From: a bacterium
GTDB lineage: Bacteria; JAMCPX01
Length of the DNA: 17,420 nt
Assembly: GCA_021789095.1 (NCBI GenBank)
Contig: JAJYJX010000031.1
Span: forward strand, 1 to 17,420
Direction: 5' to 3'
Within the stretch, counting starts at the first letter, position 1. Each line of letters starts with the position of its first letter. The notes under the pieces were generated by a model that was given only the letters and a program-made list of their open reading frames with translations, was not told the DNA's origin and searched no databases. The position numbers and the translations under genes were made by a program. Positions 1 through 6,584 of the stretch are shown in pieces.

Positions 1-385
1 AGCCAACGCTGTACCGGTTGCCTCCTGCATTCGCTATGACCATTGAAGTTACAGGATACTTGCTCAGGTAAAGATTTATATCATTTATACCGGAAGATGT
101 AACTATTATAAAGCCGGTTGTTTGTGATATGTAACCGCCGGCCTGCACCGTGAATTTATAATTACCGAACGGCAGCCCGGGTATGACAAAGTATCCGTTT
201 GTGTCCGTTGTCGCTGTGATGCCAAGGGGGTAGGTTGAAACAAGCGAGGAAGCTACCGGCGAATTGATCCCCAGTTCAAGGACATGGCCCGTTACGGAAG
301 CGGAGGAAGGTCCCTGATTACCTTTCTCGCAGCCTGCGGCAATAACCACGAAACTGAAAACAAACAATAAAAAGTATTTTTTCAT
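1..385 (-). CDS. Lipoprotein with carboxypeptidase-regulatory-like domain (3' end outside window)
   Basis: I translated this by eye from the ATG at 385 down to the window edge, giving about 128 residues with no stop. An AAGGA ribosome-binding site lies about 8 bases upstream. The N-terminus is a short basic stretch (MKKY), a hydrophobic segment and a lipobox ending IAAGC, so it is predicted to be lipidated at Cys19 and membrane-anchored. Residues about 28-108 look like a carboxypeptidase D regulatory-like beta-sandwich: a V-x-G-x-V strand, then TTDTNGYFVIPGLPFGNYKF, then a GY motif. Such domains usually serve as structural or binding modules on surface proteins, often in front of a larger C-terminal part, here off the window. 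The specific function is unknown. It is the last gene of the minus-strand run leuS, PPOX remnant, lipoprotein, with about 80 bp to the remnant, so it may have its own promoter. Confidence 0.8.
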   Translation of the reverse strand, partial: MKKYFLLFVFSFVVIAAGCEKGNQGPSSASVTGHVLELGINSPVASSLVSTYPLGITATTDTNGYFVIPGLPFGNYKFTVQAGGYISQTTGFIIVTSSGINDINLYLSKYPVTSMVIANAGGNRYSVG

Positions 386-464
386 GTTTTTTTTCCTTAA
401 TGTAAGGTTTAAATATAAACAATACTAACTTCTGCTTTTTGTCAATCACGTCAGAACGTCTCTT

Positions 465-614
465 TCAAGTACGCTGTCTCTCTTGCCCGCCATCCAAGAT
501 AACCCTTGTACTCCTTTTGGGTCCCGCGTTGGGAGTGCCGTCAGCATTCACGGTTGCAACAAAGCACTGCTGGCTTGCTGTTAAATCTTTCATTTCCTGA
601 GTAAGTTTAGCCAT
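465..614 (-). pseudogene. N-terminal remnant of a PPOX-family flavin-binding protein
   Basis: The reading frame is 49 codons from ATG 614 to TGA 465-467. It is preceded by a full AAGGAGG Shine-Dalgarno 6 bases upstream. The peptide begins MAKLTQEMKDLTASQQCFVA and continues T-V-N-A-D-G-T-P-N-A-G-P-K-R-S-T-R-V. This matches my recollection of the N-terminus of small pyridoxamine 5'-phosphate oxidase-like proteins, in which a short helix leads into a first beta strand containing ATV..DGTPN.GPK. Family members are usually about 130-150 residues. Here recognisable similarity stops after about 38 residues and the frame ends in an unrelated arginine/glutamine-rich tail. The following 80 bp up to the lipoprotein show no continuation that I can see. 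It is therefore most likely a truncated gene with an intact translation start, though a functional micro-protein cannot be excluded. Confidence 0.65.
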
Positions 615-685
615 GTCATACCTCCTTAAAAAAATTATTTATACTGTTACGCTGAACCACGCATGACAACCCTGGCCAGTCATTT

Positions 686-3154
686 TTATACAACGATATT
701 CAGTAGCCTGTTCTTTACAAGTACCAGCTTCCTTATCTGTTTGCCTTTTATGTATGAATTTATTTTTTCGTCCTTTGATGCAGCAGCAAAAACCTCGTTT
801 TCATCGCTGCTTTCAGGCACGCTCACCTGCCCTCTCAGTTTCCCGTTTACCTGTACTACTACAGTTACGGTGTTCTCATATGCAAGTTCCGGACTATAAA
901 CAGGCCATGTGCGGTCAACTATGGGCGTGTCCCCCAGCTCTTTATTAAGCTGCTCAGTGATATGCGGTGCAAACGGGTTCAGAAGCACAAGCAGTACTTC
1001 AATGGCCTCTCTGAATGCAGGCATCTGTTTGTCTTCGATACCCTTTTCATCCATCTCATAAAGACTGTTCAGCATCTCCATCAATGCACTGACGCATGTG
1101 TTGAAATGGAACCTGTCCTTTATGTCGTCGGTTACCCGTTTTATTGTTTTGTGCGTAAGCCTCCTCAGCACACTGCTTTTATCGTCAATGCCTATATTTG
1201 CTGTTCCTGCCGGCTTAAGCCTGTCGATGTGCTTGTACACAAGCCTCCACACCCTGTCGAGGAACCGCCTGGCCCCGTCCACTCCCTTATCCGACCATTC
1301 AAGATCCTTTTCAGGGGGTGATGCAAAAAGTATGAACAGCCTGGCTGTATCCGCACCGTATTTCTGTATGATATATTCGGGGTCCACAATGTTGCCGAGC
1401 GACTTGCTCATCTTGGCCCCGTCCTTTATGACCATGCCCTGCGTCAGCAGGTTTATGAAAGGCTCGCCGCACTGGACATAACCAAGGTCCCTTAACGCCT
1501 TCGTTACAAACCTTGCGTACAAAAGGTGCAGTATCGCATGTTCAATGCCGCCTATGTACTGGTCGACCGGCATCCAGTAAGCAAGCGCGTTCTTATCAAA
1601 CGGCCCGTCTGTTGCACGGGGTGATGTGTACTTTTCAAAGTACCATGAAGATTCCATGAACGTATCCATGGTATCCGTTTCCCTTTGAGCAGGACCACCG
1701 CATACAGGACATGTTGTTTTTAAAAACTTCTCATGCTTTGCAAGCGGGGATCCACCCTCCCCTGTTATATCAACGTCCATAGGCAGTTCAACAGGGAGCC
1801 GGTCATAAGGAACTGTCTGTATCCCGCACCTTTCACAATAGACAACCGGGATAGGCGCCCCCCAGTATCTCTGTCTTGAAATGCCCCAATCCCTGAGCTT
1901 GTAGTTTATTTTCGCGCAGCCGGCGTTTTCCCTTACAACCTTCTCAATCACGAGCTTTTTACCCTTCTCACTGTCGGAACCCGTAAACTCGGCGGAATTT
2001 ACCATGGTACCGTGCCCTTCGTATGCCTGTTCCATTGTCGCGGGATCAAGCATTTGATCACCTGGCTGTATAACGACCTTTATGTCAAGCCCGTATTTCT
2101 TTGCGAATTCGAAATCGCGCTGATCATGGCCAGGCACAGCCATGATCGCACCCGTACCGTATTCCATCAAAACAAAGTTCGCTATGTATATCGGTATCTT
2201 CTCGCCTGTAAACGGGCTTATCGCATACCTGCCTGTAAATACACCCTCCTTTTCACCGGTCTCTATTGCCCGTGCCTTTGTTCCGCCCTTTTTGATACGT
2301 TCAACAAAAGCTGTTGCTGTTTTACCTGTCTTTCCTGTTATGATCTTCGGGACAAGCGGATGCTCGGGTGCAATGCTCATGAACGTAATGCCGTAAACGG
2401 TATCGGGCCTTGTGGTGAATATACGCAGCTCATCATCGATGCCGTCGATCCCGAACCTGATCTCGCAGCCTTCGCTCCTGCCGATCCAGTTTTTCTGCAT
2501 TGTCAGGACCCTTTCAGGCCAGCCTTGAAGCGTATCACTGTCCTTCAGCAGCTCCTCGGCATAGGCTGTGATCTTCAGGAACCACTGCTCCCTCTCTTCA
2601 ATAATGACTTCCGTGGAACACCGCCAGCACTTCCCGTCTATGACCTGTTCGTTGGCAAGGACCGTCATGCAGTGCGGACACCAGTTAACAGGGGATTTCG
2701 CCCTGTATGCGATGCCCTTTTTATACATCTCGATAAAGAACTTCTGCTCCCATTTATAATACTCCGGCAGCGATGTATTGACCTCCCTGTCCCAGTCGTA
2801 AGACAGCCCGAGCCTTTTAAGCTGCATTTTCATGTTTGCAATGTTATTGTCTACCCATGTCTTGGGATGCGTTTTATTTGATATCGCAGCATTTTCGGCA
2901 GGCATTCCGAATGCGTCCCATCCCATCGGATGAAGAACATTCTTACCGGTCATCCTCAGATATCTCGCAACAACGTCACCTATTGTGTAATTCCTGACAT
3001 GCCCCATGTGTATCCTGCCCGAAGGGTACGGGAACATCTCGAGCAGGTAGAACTTTCCCTTAGACCTGTCTTCTTTTACGGCGTAGGTATTATGTTCCCC
3101 CCATATCTTCTGCCAGTACAGTTCTATCTGTTCCGGATTGTATTTTTCTTCCAT
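686..3154 (-). CDS. leuS: Leucyl-tRNA synthetase
   Basis: This is a cytoplasmic class I aminoacyl-tRNA synthetase charging tRNA-Leu. It is 822 residues from the chosen start, a normal bacterial length. Visible landmarks are the HIGH-type motif [15 protein letters not shown] (HMGH at residues 49-52), zinc-knob cysteines in CPHC..CWRC, and CP1 editing-domain signatures [10 protein letters not shown] and [19 protein letters not shown]. Further on come a second cysteine cluster (CERC..CPVC), the KMSKS motif at about 581-585, the helical anticodon-binding domain and a C-terminal domain with [11 protein letters not shown] chose ATG 3154 because a GGAAGGA ribosome-binding site lies about 5 bases upstream and the protein then starts with the usual [11 protein letters not shown]. 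The frame stays open to an ATG at 3202, but that start has no Shine-Dalgarno and its 16 extra residues are not family-like. The leader contains the repeat material described at 3180-3328. No terminator is evident before the downstream PPOX remnant. Confidence 0.97.
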   Translation of the reverse strand: MEEKYNPEQIELYWQKIWGEHNTYAVKEDRSKGKFYLLEMFPYPSGRIHMGHVRNYTIGDVVARYLRMTGKNVLHPMGWDAFGMPAENAAISNKTHPKTWVDNNIANMKMQLKRLGLSYDWDREVNTSLPEYYKWEQKFFIEMYKKGIAYRAKSPVNWCPHCMTVLANEQVIDGKCWRCSTEVIIEEREQWFLKITAYAEELLKDSDTLQGWPERVLTMQKNWIGRSEGCEIRFGIDGIDDELRIFTTRPDTVYGITFMSIAPEHPLVPKIITGKTGKTATAFVERIKKGGTKARAIETGEKEGVFTGRYAISPFTGEKIPIYIANFVLMEYGTGAIMAVPGHDQRDFEFAKKYGLDIKVVIQPGDQMLDPATMEQAYEGHGTMVNSAEFTGSDSEKGKKLVIEKVVRENAGCAKINYKLRDWGISRQRYWGAPIPVVYCERCGIQTVPYDRLPVELPMDVDITGEGGSPLAKHEKFLKTTCPVCGGPAQRETDTMDTFMESSWYFEKYTSPRATDGPFDKNALAYWMPVDQYIGGIEHAILHLLYARFVTKALRDLGYVQCGEPFINLLTQGMVIKDGAKMSKSLGNIVDPEYIIQKYGADTARLFILFASPPEKDLEWSDKGVDGARRFLDRVWRLVYKHIDRLKPAGTANIGIDDKSSVLRRLTHKTIKRVTDDIKDRFHFNTCVSALMEMLNSLYEMDEKGIEDKQMPAFREAIEVLLVLLNPFAPHITEQLNKELGDTPIVDRTWPVYSPELAYENTVTVVVQVNGKLRGQVSVPESSDENEVFAAASKDEKINSYIKGKQIRKLVLVKNRLLNIVV

Positions 3155-3179
3155 CTGTTCCTTCCCCACATTAAGTTTT

Positions 3180-3323
3180 ATCCCGTTAGAAAGCCTCGCC
3201 ATTCATGTGGTCTAAACCCTGTTATAAGCTTGACAGGGTAAAGCCACGCCTGCGTGCCATAACGGTTAGCTATTGAAGCATACGATATACTTCGGCGTGC
3301 AGGCACGTCCTTTCTAACCGGGT
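3180..3323. repeat. Imperfect inverted repeat pair of the CCCCGTTAGAAA type (copy 1)
   Basis: The left arm at about 3180-3194 reads ATCCCGTTAGAAAGC. The right arm at about 3310-3324 is, on the opposite strand, ACCCGGTTAGAAAGG. They match at 12 of 15 positions and lie 115 bp apart. The arms resemble the perfect 13-bp pair at 8048/8129 and, less closely, the pair at 14195/14259. The left arm falls 26-40 bases upstream of the leuS start codon, so it is transcribed in the leuS leader if the promoter lies further upstream. It could be the ends of a small non-autonomous element or a long-range hairpin; the sequence alone does not decide. Confidence 0.5.
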
Positions 3324-3328
3324 TTACC
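3213..3328. repeat. Multi-hairpin palindromic element in the leuS leader
   Basis: Three stem-loops lie in tandem or nested. The first is ACCCTGT (3216-3222) paired with ACAGGGT (3233-3239), a perfect 7-bp stem with a 10-base loop. The second is a long stem of CACGCCTGCGTGCC (3245-3258) with GGCGTGCAGGCACG (3294-3307), pairing at 12 of 14 positions if G-U is allowed. The third lies inside it: GAAG (3275-3278) with CTTC (3290-3293) and further A-T pairs. The block is bracketed by GGTAAA-type and TTTACC-type sequence. It lies on the untranslated side of leuS and could be a folded leader or a dispersed palindromic repeat. I see no T-box core sequence. Confidence 0.5.
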
Positions 3329-3390
3329 TCTCTTATCATAGATCAGAGCCTTTTTAAAAGATTTGTTGAACCAAAAAGTTCAAGAGCGGG

Positions 3391-3430
3391 GTTTGTTCGT
3401 TCGGGGCTCCCCGCCAAGGGCGGGGTCGTG
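3391..3430. repeat. Hairpin repeat, GTTTGTTC flank plus GC stem (copy 1)
   Basis: A conserved flank, GTTTGTTCGTTCGGGG, is followed by the perfect hairpin CCCCGCC-AAG-GGCGGGG (3409-3425) and then TCGTG. The same layout in reverse orientation is at 8203-8246, with a different but still perfect stem. No run of T follows the stem, so a simple rho-independent terminator is unlikely on either strand. Confidence 0.6.
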
Positions 3431-3440
3431 AGCATTTTTA

Positions 3441-3469
3441 TTGACAATTACATAACAAAGGTATATATT
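3441..3469 (+). promoter_or_regulatory. Sigma70-type promoter of the marR-ABC operon
   Basis: TTGACA (3441-3446), a 17-base spacer and TATATT (3464-3469) form a near-consensus housekeeping promoter. The expected transcription start is about 3475-3477. This leaves a leader of only about 12-14 bases before the ATG at 3489, consistent with the absence of a Shine-Dalgarno there. Confidence 0.8.
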
Positions 3470-3489
3470 AACATTGATATTTAATGTTA
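3469..3489. promoter_or_regulatory. Candidate MarR autoregulatory operator
   Basis: TAACATT (3469-3475) and AATGTTA (3483-3489) form a perfect 7+7 inverted repeat with a 7-base spacer. The centre-to-centre distance of 14 bases is roughly right for a winged-helix dimer, though longer than a single helical turn. It overlaps the last base of the -10 box, the expected transcription start and the first base of the marR start codon, so occupancy should block transcription. Binding by the adjacent MarR protein is inferred from position and the family's usual autoregulation. Confidence 0.6.
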
Positions 3490-3959
3490 TGCGCGATGAA
3501 CTTACCATAGCAAAGAGACTGTTAGAGGTGATCCCGCCGTCAATGGCCCGTATCAGGCTCGAGATGAGATCATGCATTCCGCGGGAGCTCAGTGTTCCCG
3601 ATTTCAGGATACTCGCGAGTATAGTGCGGGGAAAAAACCTGGTAAGCGATATTGCAAGGCATCATGGAGTTAGTCAGCCGTCCATGTCCCGGAGTGTGGA
3701 CGGATTGGTTAAATCCGGGCTTATTGAGAGGAGCCGTGAATCCGCGGATCGCAGGCAGGCTCCGCTCAAACTAACCTCCAAAGGCACTACCCTGTTTCGC
3801 AAGATTACCATAGCCGCAGAGCATAATCTGAGTAAAAAGGTTTCCCTGCTGGATTATAAAAGCCGCAGAGCTCTTTTGGATGGCATGATTCAACTCGAAA
3901 AACTTTTTTCGCTGGAGCACAAGACTGCCTCCGAAGCTATAAAGAAAGGAAAGATATGA
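3489..3959 (+). CDS. MarR-family winged-helix transcriptional regulator
   Basis: This is a dimeric DNA-binding repressor-type protein of 156 residues, typical MarR length. An N-terminal dimerisation helix precedes the winged helix-turn-helix: residues about 50-75 (LVSDIARHHGVSQPSMSRSV, then DGLVKSGLIER) form the recognition region. The wing is at about 81-97 with the characteristic ADRR followed by LTSKG. A C-terminal helix pair (about 110-150) completes the dimer. I chose ATG 3489; a TTG at 3474 is in frame but sits at or before the expected transcription start. The stop codon overlaps the next gene's ATG in an ATGA, so the regulator and the ABC exporter are translationally coupled. The family commonly controls an adjacent efflux system in response to a small-molecule ligand, which is probably the job here; the ligand cannot be read from sequence. 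Confidence 0.9.
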   Translation: MRDELTIAKRLLEVIPPSMARIRLEMRSCIPRELSVPDFRILASIVRGKNLVSDIARHHGVSQPSMSRSVDGLVKSGLIERSRESADRRQAPLKLTSKGTTLFRKITIAAEHNLSKKVSLLDYKSRRALLDGMIQLEKLFSLEHKTASEAIKKGKI

Positions 3960-4831
3960 AAGAACAACCTACCGCATATCCATCCCCCGGCAAGAGTATG
4001 GATTTCGATGATACTGAAAACAGGGTTATGTCCGGCTCATGGGCAATAGAAACAAACGGGCTGACTATGCGGTTTGGCGACTTTACCGCTGTAGATGCAA
4101 TCAACCTGAAAGTCTCCCACGGGAAGATCTTCGGTTTGCTTGGACCTAACGGCGCGGGCAAGACCACCACGATCAAAATGTTTACAACGCTCCTAAAGCC
4201 TACCGCAGGAGCTGCAATTGTCGCCGGTTTTGACGTGGGTTCTTTTCCTGCAGAAGTGAGAAAAAGGATCGGGTATGTGCCCCAGATGCTTTCAGCCGAC
4301 GGAGCCCTGACCGCCTATGAGAACCTCATGCTTTCGGCCAAGCTTTACGGCATGAAAAGGCCGGATCGGAAAGGAAGGATTGCTGATGCACTTAATTTTA
4401 TGGGTCTGAACAACTCATCGCACAAGCTTGTGAAAACCTATTCAGGCGGGATGATACGCAGGCTTGAGCTCGCACAGGCAATGCTGCACAGACCCGGGGT
4501 CCTGTTCCTCGATGAACCGACGATTGGACTTGATCCGGTTGCCCGCAGGATTGTCTGGGAAAGACTCATTGCACTGAAAGAGAAATACGGCATTACTATA
4601 CTGATTACGACACATGATATGGAAGAGGCGGATCAACTATGCGATGAGATTGCCATTATGCACCACGGCAAAATAGCGGCAACGGGGAGCCCTGCAAGCC
4701 TGAAAGCCTCGGTGGAGCCCGGTGCTAACCTCCACGATGTGTTCGTATACTACAGCGGTGGATCAATTGAGGAAGGAGGAAACTACCGTGATGTCAGGAA
4801 AACAAGAAGAACTGCAAACCGCCTGGGCTGA
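3956..4831 (+). CDS. ABC-2 type exporter, ATP-binding subunit (DrrA-like)
   Basis: This cytoplasmic ATPase of 291 residues would power the permease encoded next. Walker A GPNGAGKTT is at 63-71, the Q-loop at Gln110 (GYVPQ), the signature YSGGMIRR at 162-169, Walker B VLFLDEP at 182-188 and the switch histidine at 220 (ITTHD). It resembles the DrrA/daunorubicin-resistance and lipo-oligosaccharide exporter class, ending in a C-terminal LHDVFVYY segment and a basic tail RDVRKTRRTANRLG. The ATG at 3956 overlaps the marR stop and has an AAAGGAAAG ribosome-binding site. The first about 30 residues are a non-conserved extension; an alternative ATG at 4028 lacks a clear site. The 3' end runs about 40 bp into the permease gene. 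The substrate is unknown, and drug, lipid or polysaccharide are all possible. Confidence 0.92.
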   Translation: MKEQPTAYPSPGKSMDFDDTENRVMSGSWAIETNGLTMRFGDFTAVDAINLKVSHGKIFGLLGPNGAGKTTTIKMFTTLLKPTAGAAIVAGFDVGSFPAEVRKRIGYVPQMLSADGALTAYENLMLSAKLYGMKRPDRKGRIADALNFMGLNNSSHKLVKTYSGGMIRRLELAQAMLHRPGVLFLDEPTIGLDPVARRIVWERLIALKEKYGITILITTHDMEEADQLCDEIAIMHHGKIAATGSPASLKASVEPGANLHDVFVYYSGGSIEEGGNYRDVRKTRRTANRLG

Positions 4832-5612
4832 TTCATTCCCCCTGCTCGGGTTTCTGAAGGAAAGCCTGGCGATTGCAGAGGTTGAATTAAAAAAGCTTAT
4901 ACGCGATCCGACAGAGCTGTTCACCCGTGCAGTCCAGCCGGTGCTCTGGATCGTGATCTTCGGGCAGGTCTTCAGCCGGGTTCGCGGCATACCTACGGGC
5001 ACGATCGGTTACCTCGCATTCATGACTCCGGGCATTCTGGCACAGAGCGTGTTATTTAGCGCCATTTTTTACGGGATCGCCGTCATCTGGGAAAGGGATT
5101 TGGGGATCATCCACAAATTACTGGTGAGTCCTGCGAGGAGGGGCTCGCTCGTTTTCGGAAAAGCGATATCTTCGGGATTCAGGGGATTTGTTCAGGTGGT
5201 GGTTATTTATTTCCTCGCCATTGCAATGGGTATAGGCCTGCGCTGGCAACCATATGCCATCCTTGGCGTTTTATTCAGCGTTGCCCTGGGATCGGCAATC
5301 TTTTCTACTTTTTCGCTGATCGTGGCCTGCATAGTAAAAACGCGTGAGCGGTTTATGGGGATCGGCCAGCTCCTGACAATGCCTCTTTTCTTTGCAAGCA
5401 ATGCAATCTATCCCTTAACGCTCATGCCCGTATGGCTGCGGTGGTTCGCCAGGTTAAATCCCCTGACTTACCTTGTGGACTCGCTTCGGGGTCTTATGAT
5501 CACTGGCGGGCACAGCGTCCATGGCTTCGGCGTTGACTTTGGCGTAATGCTGTTTGTTTTTATAATCTTTCTCCTGATAGCCGACAGATTATACCCCACA
5601 CTGGTACAGTAA
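4791..5612 (+). CDS. ABC-2 type exporter, permease subunit (DrrB-like)
   Basis: This integral inner-membrane partner of the preceding ATPase has about 273 residues with six predicted membrane segments. An N-terminal cytoplasmic helix (AIAEVELKKLIRDPTELFTR) leads into TM1, followed by the ABC-2 pattern with YLAFMTPGILAQSVLF, an ERDLG..HKLLVSPARR coupling loop, and a late NPLTYLVDSLRGLMI motif typical of ABC-2 permeases. AGGAGG at 4774-4779, still inside the ATPase gene, lies 8 bases from GTG 4788 and 11 bases from ATG 4791, so either may be the start. The frame is open further upstream to 4722, but that lies deep in the ATPase gene and has no support. This is the last gene of the three-gene operon. 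Its end is immediately followed on the other strand by a gene fragment, with no evident terminator. Confidence 0.9.
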   Translation: MSGKQEELQTAWADSFPLLGFLKESLAIAEVELKKLIRDPTELFTRAVQPVLWIVIFGQVFSRVRGIPTGTIGYLAFMTPGILAQSVLFSAIFYGIAVIWERDLGIIHKLLVSPARRGSLVFGKAISSGFRGFVQVVVIYFLAIAMGIGLRWQPYAILGVLFSVALGSAIFSTFSLIVACIVKTRERFMGIGQLLTMPLFFASNAIYPLTLMPVWLRWFARLNPLTYLVDSLRGLMITGGHSVHGFGVDFGVMLFVFIIFLLIADRLYPTLVQ

Positions 5613-5626
5613 GCGCGGCAATCCTT

Positions 5627-5791
5627 TACAAGCGCAATAACCATAACTATCCTCATGTACTCTATATCTTTGTACCAGAATACCATGATCCCGCTCAGTA
5701 TGATTACAAGAACTGTATCTATTATGTAACTCACCTTTGCCCTTCCTTCTGAAAATATGAAAAGGTCGTCATAAACAATTAACTTAAAGCT
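5627..5791 (-). pseudogene. Membrane-protein fragment, resembling the PsiE family
   Basis: About 55 residues continue in frame from the PstS remnant but are not PstS-like. They read as a polar start (SFKLIVYDDLFIFSEGRAKV), two hydrophobic stretches (SYIIDTVLVIILSGIMVFWY, then YMRIVMVIALV) and a short charged loop between them. The pattern of hydrophilic EGR-x-KVSYI..D followed by a membrane segment, a short loop and a second segment reminds me of phosphate-starvation-inducible PsiE-type proteins, from memory only. The fragment lacks its own start and ends abruptly about 15 bp past the convergent permease stop, beyond which the open frame just reads antisense permease. It is best viewed as the internal part of a lost gene. 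The family name is tentative; that it is a membrane-spanning fragment is more secure. Confidence 0.45.
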
Positions 5792-6543
5792 TTTTATGCC
5801 AGCATCTGCAGCGGCTTGCATAATCGAAGCACCTGTATTGTTGAGGTCTATTATTCCCTTCCCGAGCTTTTTTGCAAACCCTTCAGCTGTTGGCCATATG
5901 AAAGCGCCGGATTCGTTTCTTACGGGTCCGTAGGCCATAGCAAGCTCTACGTATCCTATGGCTCCCTTTGTGTTAACGACAAGCCACGCCACTCCTGGGT
6001 TGCCCTCGCCGCCAATGCCCACAGGACAGTTCACAGATGTTGAGTGTCCTACCTTTTTGTCCCATTCTTCGTTTACACTGCTGAGATATGTTGTAAATAT
6101 GTTTGTAGTGCCGCTTCCGTCAGATCTGTGGACAACAACAATCGGCAGGGAGGGAAGTTTAATATCGGGATTAACCGCCTTTATCATTGGATCAGCCCGT
6201 GTTCGTTTAATGTTTTTGCATCAAGCGGTGCATCGCTTGCACCGAAATCAACGGTTTTTGCTATGATCTGCTGTATGCCCCCGCCGCTGCCTATTGCCTG
6301 ATAATTTATCTTGACGCCTGTTTCCTTTTCGTATTCATAGAACCATTTTGAATACAGCTGGAACGGGAATGTTGCGCCCGCGCCGTTCAGTACAGGCTCC
6401 GCAAATGCTGTACCTGAAATAAGCGAAAGACCCACTGCAAGAAAAACCTTAGCCCAGATGAGCTTCATCCTTAACAGCTCTATTTTTGCGGTTGTCCTTA
6501 GCAACAACAGCCTGCTTTTAACCTTTAATCCAAATCTTTTCAT
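5792..6543 (-). pseudogene. pstS: Broken phosphate-binding protein PstS (internal deletion, truncated C-terminus)
   Basis: PstS is the periplasmic phosphate-binding component of the PstSCAB transporter. The 5' half (6543-6184) has a GAGGAGG ribosome-binding site, a signal peptide ending GTAFA, and the strong PstS motif VLNGAGATFPFQLYSKWF, then IGSGGGIQQIIAKTVDFGAS and APLDAKTL. It then stops at 6184-6186. The 3' half resumes in another frame at 6187 with PMIKAVNPDIKLPSLPIVVV, the phosphate-loop motif HRSDGSGTT, and PVGIGGEGNPGV..GAIGYVE. Roughly 45 residues normally found between HGLIQ and NDP are missing, and the join contains GATCCA, which could encode either flank. The two halves overlap by ATGA. 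The C-terminal part expected in a roughly 330-residue PstS is also absent and is replaced by a membrane-protein fragment. No pstC, pstA, pstB or phoU is present. It lies 41 bp downstream of the porin, in the same direction. Confidence 0.85.
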
Positions 6544-6584
6544 TTTTTTTATCCTCCTCGTTAAGTTTAATTTATAGGGTTGAT

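Noticed and set aside
386-464. Promoter with TTGACA for the lipoprotein gene
   Set aside because: A TTGACA is present on the minus strand, but the nearest acceptable -10 (TATATT) is about 22 bases away, too far for a standard sigma70 promoter.
2012-2881. 289-codon open frame on the plus strand
   Set aside because: It lies wholly antisense to leuS, has no ribosome-binding site and its translation is cysteine/proline-rich without family resemblance; leuS is certain on the other strand.
3155-3330. T-box riboswitch in front of leuS
   Set aside because: The conserved T-box core (TGGNACCGCG) and a following terminator are absent on the minus strand.
3409-3425. Rho-independent terminator
   Set aside because: The hairpin is strong but no T run follows on either strand, and neither flanking gene reads into it.
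5468-5626. Continuation of the PstS-downstream frame into the permease gene
   Set aside because: From here the frame is simply antisense to the well-supported permease and shows no protein-like pattern.
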